NCBI RefSeq assembly: GCF_008831285.2
Contig: NC_045149.1
Span: 11,248,417-11,312,416 of the forward strand
Direction: 5' to 3'
Length of the DNA: 64,000 nucleotides
Origin: Nymphaea colorata
Taxonomy: Eukaryota > Streptophyta > Magnoliopsida > Nymphaeales > Nymphaeaceae
The notes beneath the pieces are model-generated. The model saw only the letters and a program-made list of their open reading frames with translations. It had not been told where the DNA came from and did not search any database. Shown here in pieces: positions 58,427 to 64,000 of this stretch; the stretch's first letter is position 1; each line of letters starts with the position of its first letter. The position numbers and the translations under genes are program-made.

Positions 58427-58738
58427 GCAATACTCTTAGCCTCTAATGTACTAATTTCTTTCAAGAGGTCAAGCGTATACTTCCTTTGGCATAAGAAATT
58501 GCCCTTCGTTTGAATGAGCTACTTCCATGCATATGAAGTAGTGTTGAGTGCCTAAATCTTTAATTTCAAAATGCTTTTTCAACATATTCTTTGTTAGATC
58601 AATATGTTTTATATCACTACCTGTAATTATAATATCTTCTACATATATTGCAAAAAATGTACTTCTCCTAGTTGTAATCAACGTAAGGATTCAAAGGTCT
58701 GCTGAACTCGTATTAACACCTTCTTTAATTTAGTTTGA
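58427..58738 (-). pseudogene. Ty1/copia RT remnant, right edge of copy B
   Basis: The minus-strand frame contains FAIYVEDIIITGSDIKHI and KKHFEIKDLGTQHYFICMEV, matching 17941-17600 of copy A. Homology with copy A stops near 58738 (17975 in A). Confidence 0.85.
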
Positions 58739-59367
58739 TGTTGCCTTCGGTTTCAGATGGATAGACAGAGTTGGCATCTTTGTAGCATTAACCATTTGAC
58801 CGGGAAAGTGAGGCCACCACTTGGTGACAGGAACAAAATTAGGACCTTCAACACAGATTACCAAAATAACTTTTTTGTATACCATAAAAAGCTTAACATG
58901 CTAGTTTTCTTTTGTTTAAAATACTTTTTTGCAATAATTTAAATATTATTGTTTTTATCCATGATCATTTTCGTGTGTTTGTGTGTGTAGCAGTGATGAT
59001 GGTTTTATATTCTTTCTGGACATTACGTGGGCAATTGCCCACACAGACTAACAAAAAAAGAAAATGCTTATTTTCATAAGGGGACTTCATAATGTTTTTT
59101 TCTTATTTAATATTGATGCCCCACAAAATTTTAAAAATTATAATTAGTGCCCATTAGCCAGAATTGTCTAGCTCTGTCCTTGGGCCGAATGTCTCCCCAC
59201 TCCGATGTGAATGGTGTGGCAGAGAGAGGAGGGTTTTGTGGGTTGGATTGTGGTGGGGGAGGGGTTGTGTTTGTGTAGAGTGTGTGACAGAAGACCTTAA
59301 TTAGTTCTATGATTATTCTAAATTTAGATGCAGCTCCTCAATTCCATATGAATGGTAGTGTAGCTTG

Positions 59368-59370
<3 letters not shown>
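58739..59370. other. No gene
   Basis: AT-rich sequence without recognised elements, followed by a G/T-rich stretch near 59215-59290. Confidence 0.5.

Positions 59371-59418
<48 letters not shown>
59371..59418. repeat. (TA)n microsatellite
   Basis: About 48 bp of uninterrupted TA, immediately left of the GC-richer segment. Confidence 0.95.
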
Positions 59419-59422
<4 letters not shown>

Positions 59423-59820
59423 CGAAAGGTGCCATGGAGTGGGGAATATCCCGAGTCTCATGTCAGACAACTAAATGAAGCTCAAGGTGGAGCCGAGGAA
59501 TGATTGACCTTCTCGAGAGAGAGAGACAGCCTAGCCTCTTTTGGGAATCTATGCTCCGGGCCGAATAGCTGACCTCCGGCACCTGGCTTTCTCCGGCGCA
59601 TATTAGCTTAGCTGCGCTCAAGAGGCCCTTTTTTGTTTATGTAGCTTGAAAGCAACTAACGCACATGTCACAGTTTGAGGCTTGACACAGACATGGTATC
59701 CTACGTCACTCCCCCGCCTACGCTCGACCGTCTTTGAGTGAGGTCGCAGAAAGAACCCTCGCGTAGCACTTTTCACTGGCTCGTTCTGTATACTCCACTC
59801 GCACCTCGCTTCGCAGCTCG

Positions 59821-59825
<5 letters not shown>
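59419..59825. other. GC-richer segment, possibly organellar DNA inserted between TA tracts
   Basis: Composition changes sharply at both TA-tract borders. Phrases such as GAGGTCGCAGAAAGAACCC and CTCCGGCGCATATTAGC look to me like plant mitochondrial intergenic DNA, but this is recollection and not a match I could test. No gene, tRNA or repeat partner is found in the window. Confidence 0.35.

Positions 59826-59860
<35 letters not shown>
59826..59860. repeat. (AT)n microsatellite
   Basis: About 35 bp of alternating AT, immediately right of the GC-richer segment. Confidence 0.95.
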
Positions 59861-59865
<5 letters not shown>

Positions 59866-60272
59866 AGGTGTCGGATATTGCCTGATGGCTAAAACACAAA
59901 ATTGTCACTAAAAGAAAGTCATTGCATTGGATTAGTGTTGGTTGACGGTTTTGAAATAGTTTTTAATGTTGGTGGCTTTAGCAACGGTTTATGGTTCTTT
60001 TAAATTTTTATTGACAAACATAAAAAGAAAATAACTGTCATTTTCTTCCTTCAACATTGTTGCCTTTTCCACTCTTTCTCTCTCTCTCTCTCTCTCTCTC
60101 CATATATATATATATATATATTGCCATGTGCAGATGTTACTAGATGGCTACAAATTAAAAAATTTGTACCTAGAATCTATCCTTTGAACTATTGCTGCAT
60201 CACAAACTGTTGTTAATGCTCTTTTTTAATGACAGATTTTTAATTTTTAACTATCCAGCCACATCTGACAAA
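59861..60272. mobile_element. Small inverted-repeat element (unclassified)
   Basis: The left part TTGTTAGGTGTCGGATATTG, with GATGGCTAAAACAC and TTGTCACTAAAAG, resembles the reverse complement of 60190-60272 (TTTGTCAGATGTGG, CTGTCATTAAAAAAG). A third, direct copy of the motif lies at 60122-60165. It contains a CT tract and a TA tract. No coding sequence; superfamily not determined. Confidence 0.4.
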
Positions 60273-60586
60273 TGACAGCATGAAACTCCCCTGTATGCAT
60301 GTGCCTGTCAAAGCCTATCACAATCTTTATAATTCACCCCCTTCTTTCTTGGACCAACTGGAAGTGGGTAAGCACTTTGGTTTCCAGCCAAAAGTTGATA
60401 GCACTAGCAGCATCCTTCAAACCACTCTTGCTTCAAAAATACTTCTGAACATGTACTCCATATTTGCCTCTTTGCCTCACCTAGCTTACTTTTCTATTGG
60501 CTATGACATGAGCTGTCGGAGAAAGTTTTGGGCCATTACCTAGATTAACTACGTTTAACATCATGGCCAATAGACCTTTCAAAGGT
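60273..60586. other. No supported gene
   Basis: An open frame of 87 codons (60280-60543) is present but shows no recognised motif and has no homologous copy in the window. Confidence 0.4.
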
Positions 60587-60740
<154 letters not shown>

Positions 60741-63250
60741 TATAAGAGAAAACATTCACAAATTGAGATTTCATTAAAAAACTATCCAAAACTATGTCCA
60801 CTTATACAAAATATATACAAAGCCAAAAAATTTATCATCTCCAAAAATATGAAAATCTGTGAGATGCATCAAAGTGAAGCATCAATCTCATTATTCAAAT
60901 ATAATATTCTTCATCTCGCATTACGCCTTGTGCAATTGCTAATGTGTGACAAATGTAAATAATTGAGGTTATTGATAGTTTCGGTGCAAGAATAATATTG
61001 TATGCAATCTGATTGTACAGGTGTGCAAATGTCTCAGTTGGAAGGATCATGACCCAAAATGTGTTGGCTCTGAGAAACAATGCTGTCCAGTAGTGACTCA
61101 CATGCATATCCAGGACGTAAAGTAAAAAGAAAAAAGTAGGTCTTGATGTTTGGAAATTTTATTGGATTACTGTCACAATATCAACAGTATCTTTACCCAC
61201 AAATGAATTTATCCCATATTTTTTTTAGAAACTCATAAACATTCTTGGATACCATGAACACACTATGATTTTATTGAGATATATGTGGCATCTCCTTTCG
61301 AATGAATTTCAACTAGAAACCTCAAAAATTGGACATTAAGAATAGCTATCCCACCTTGATTGAATGTAACTTGAAACAAAGTCTAAGCCCCATTTTACCA
61401 ATTAAAAATCTCTTCTAGAATTTATTTCTAATTTTTTTCAATAAGAAGGCTCAAGCATAGAATTTCAAGGCTAAAAAAGCTGTCAACAGAAAATACAAGT
61501 GTTAAGTAGCAAAAGTTTTGTACTAAAATATAAGAAGGCTACAAACAAAAGAAGCATTAGATGTGTGCTTGTGCATTAAGCAAGGAAAAAAGTATCATAT
61601 GGGGTGGCTTATTGACCATGAGTGCATCATCACAAACAATATTGATTGGTATATTCTCTTGCTTAGGCTCAGAGATTCTACTTCTTCAATAGAACAGTCC
61701 ACCAAATAACTCCATTCTCCTGAGTTGTTAGAGCTGTTAAAAACAACAAATTTAAAGTATAAAATCATAGCACCAAACCACTTCTCCTCTTACATTTGTT
61801 GTAATAGATGAGATTTGAGTCCAGATGTGTCAGGCTTGTGGATCCACAATCTGCCTAAGCTTACATTGGCTTTTGTATCAATGGCCATCAAGATAGTGTT
61901 GGTGTTGATATTAGTGTTCAGCAAAGTGTAATATTTATCATTTTTTGTCATTTATAATCTTCTGGTTTATAAGTGATCTTCATATCCAACAAAATATTAA
62001 TAGCATTAATAATGTCATTTAATATGTAAACTTCAATAATTGATTTCTAAATACTGACCAAAGCCAGTGTATGTGTTGGGCAAATATTATATTTAAGTCT
62101 ATTGATGAATTTAAAGGCATGGACATCACAGCCATATAGCTAACAACTGAACAATTATGAGTATGCGTCTGTACTTAATATTGCCACTTATACAATGTGG
62201 ATTACACGTTTTCTCTTATTTCAATTGAGAGAATGACAGAAACTTACCAAATATGCGGATCGTTCACACATGTTAATATGTCAATGCTTGGGGCACGAGA
62301 ATGCTGCCAGGATGCCACACTATGACAAGCAAGCTTATGGATAGGCTTTATATGGCATAACTACTAATTAAGAAGAAAATAGTAGCATTATAAGCAGTTT
62401 CATGATCCGCACTTTATTTTGAGAGCAATAGAAACTAATTCATTCGACTAAACACATAAAGATAGCTGCCCAAATTGAGTAACTATCAAAAAATAAAGCT
62501 GTTATGATATGCACCATCTTAAATAAGCTGATCAACCGTCACTACATCAATTTATCTTTTGGTAACATTAACAATAACACTTTAAGATAAGCATCTTAAG
62601 ATCAACATCTTAAGATCAACATCTCACAACAACATTTTGCGATGTCATCTCATCCAATAGTTTAGAGCTGAAAGCTGTAACAAACAAAAACATGACTAAG
62701 TGATGCACAACCACCTTATTTAAGCATGAAACGATACCTGATGATCAAGATTAACACAAGAATACATCAACTTTGTGAATGCAACACAGAAAAAAGGAAG
62801 AAAACAAGCAGAAAGAAACTTCTCATTCAATCAATTGCTAGGTGGAATCAAGCTCTTCACAAGATGAACCTAAACATGAGGAGTGAACCAGAATTTTTTC
62901 CCCATGTATGTAAAACTTTATGTTTGTTTTTGTGGGATTCCACAATCTACAATTATACAGTACTTACATGTTATTTCTTTGTGATAAATCATAAGCATAT
63001 AATTTTTATGTTAATCACCTACGAAACTCAAGGGAAGTGCAACTCTCTGCAAGGCTAGGCCCTCAGCATCAATAATATGTAGTATGCACACAACTAAATC
63101 ACTAGGTATGAGTACGGGTGAGGAGCATTTTCAAAAAAACACGGGTATCGAGACACTGCCTTATTATATAAACTGAATCATGACTCTGGGTGTATTTGTG
63201 TCAAGGGGATAGCTCATCAGAGCTGTTCGATCTTTTAATTGAACGGCTCT
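60741..63250. other. No gene or element recognised
   Basis: AT-rich sequence. Only short local repeats are seen, for example three AACATCTTAAGATC-like units at 62588-62635. No frame longer than about 110 codons and none with a known motif. Confidence 0.5.
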
Positions 63251-63402
63251 AGCTCTGCCCCATTTTTATTTTTTCATATATTTTAATCCACCTCTCTTGC
63301 CAACTCCCTCCCACCCTTTGCCGCCTGCATCATGGAATGGCACCAACTGGCTCCCTATGATCACGGTAGCTGCAGGGAGGGAAGGGGCATCGTGAAGAGG
63401 AA

Positions 63403-63480
63403 GGGTGGATTTCTCCACCCATCACCACTGTAAGCGTCCGTCACCTCGCAGGCAGTGGTGATGGATGGAGAAATCCACCC
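63403..63480 (+). other. Near-perfect 27-bp hairpin
   Basis: Arm 63403-63429 (GGGTGGATTTCTCCACCC...) pairs with 63454-63480 with one mismatch, around a 24-nt loop. One more G-C pair closes inside. Could be a small-RNA precursor or a miniature element. No known family recognised. Confidence 0.8.
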
Positions 63481-63719
63481 ATCTCTATCTCGCAATACCC
63501 CTTTCTCCCTTTGCTGCTCTCGCTCCCCCACCTACCGGTGGCTGTATCGGCCAGCAAGCCAGGGGACGGTTTCATCCCCCGGCTGGCTCGGCTCGGTAGG
63601 TGCCAGGTAGAAACGCCGGTGAGCAGGCGAGTGAGAGCGGCAAATGGAGAGAGGCACCATGGGAGAGGCTGGGGTGTGGGTGGCACTGTGGGAGCACAAC
63701 AACAAATATAACTTTCAGG

Positions 63720-64000
63720 GATAGCCGAAAACCATTCCTAAAAATGCTAACAGCCATTCCTAAAAGTGGTTGGCAATGGTCAAGCGACTGTTTCTAAAAC
63801 ATTCCTAAAAGAGGCCCTCCTAATTACTTTTAGGACAGGTCGCAAGTGTTCCCAATGAAGACTCATTATGACCAGTTTCTTATATGCATTCCTAAAAGGT
63901 AAATTTTTAATTATATTTTAATGTGCATATCGGGAACGGTCATGGTGACTATACTGAAGTGAGAGAGAAAATGAGATGGACCAAGAGGTCAAAGACTAAA
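63720..64000. mobile_element. Edge of a transposon-like element with subterminal repeats
   Basis: CATTCCTAAAA occurs four times between about 63730 and 63900, with variants such as TTTCTAAAACA. This resembles the subterminal repeats of CACTA-type elements. Termini are not in the window. Confidence 0.35.

Larger units (their letters stand above)
22815..58738 (+). repeat. Segmental duplication, copy B (with five nested insertions)
   Basis: This is colinear with 3278-17975. Insertions at 26343-32433, 36781-39685, 40342-44182, 45992-49573 and 53506-58426 account for about 21.3 kb of its 35.9 kb. The rest, about 14.5 kb, equals copy A. The right breakpoint falls inside a copia RT remnant near 58738. 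Confidence 0.9.

Noticed and set aside
60280-60543. 87-codon frame with ordinary amino-acid composition
   Set aside because: No motif, no splice or promoter context and no second copy to test for conservation; not enough to call a gene.

Overview
This looks like nuclear DNA from a flowering plant, in a gene-poor, transposon-rich part of a chromosome. It is AT-rich and full of microsatellites. It contains plant Ty1/copia, Ty3/gypsy (chromodomain-bearing), hAT, CACTA and Tourist-type elements, with canonical tRNA-iMet primer sites and target-site duplications (TSDs). I found no intact host gene, tRNA, rRNA or CRISPR array. The species cannot be told from the sequence alone. All coordinates and identities below are hand-read; no alignment or database search was run.

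The window is organised around a segmental duplication. Copy A spans about 3.28-17.97 kb and copy B about 22.82-58.74 kb, in the same orientation. B is much longer because five elements inserted into it after the duplication: a Ty1/copia retrotransposon (26343-32433, TSD ATGAG), a long LTR-like element (36781-39685, TSD GCCCC), a second related LTR-like element in a CT microsatellite (about 40342-44182), a hAT transposon (45992-49573, TSD TATCTTGG) and a Ty3/gypsy chromovirus-type element (53506-58426, TSD GCAAT). Without them B is about 14.5 kb, the same as A, and A still shows the five empty target sites. The A and B copies differ by roughly 5-7% where I compared them. The two copia LTRs differ by about 3.8%, which agrees with insertion after duplication.

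The duplicated unit contains, left to right: a decayed copia reverse transcriptase piece; an old hAT-like element with GACTCGAG-type subterminal repeats; unidentified exon-like minus-strand sequence with a membrane segment; a large head-to-head inverted repeat whose arms are decayed copies of a plant STAR/KH (SPIN1/quaking-like) RNA-binding protein gene, one arm carrying a Tourist-like MITE with a CACTA MITE inside it; a gene-free stretch; a broken two-exon fragment of an unidentified gene; and a copia 3' LTR with RNase H, RT and integrase remnants.

Outside the duplication, 1-2961 looks like a long LTR with a TATA box. 18.0-20.6 kb holds copia integrase remnants and unassigned repeats. 20.59-22.94 kb is a local tandem duplication of about 1.2 kb. 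58.74-64 kb holds AT/CA microsatellites, a GC-richer insert that may be organellar (59.42-59.82 kb), a small inverted-repeat element, a 27-bp near-perfect hairpin (63403-63480) and transposon-like subterminal repeats at the right edge. The hAT element carries both the end of its own transposase and an exon resembling the N-terminus of TFIID subunit TAF1, so it appears to have captured a host gene fragment.
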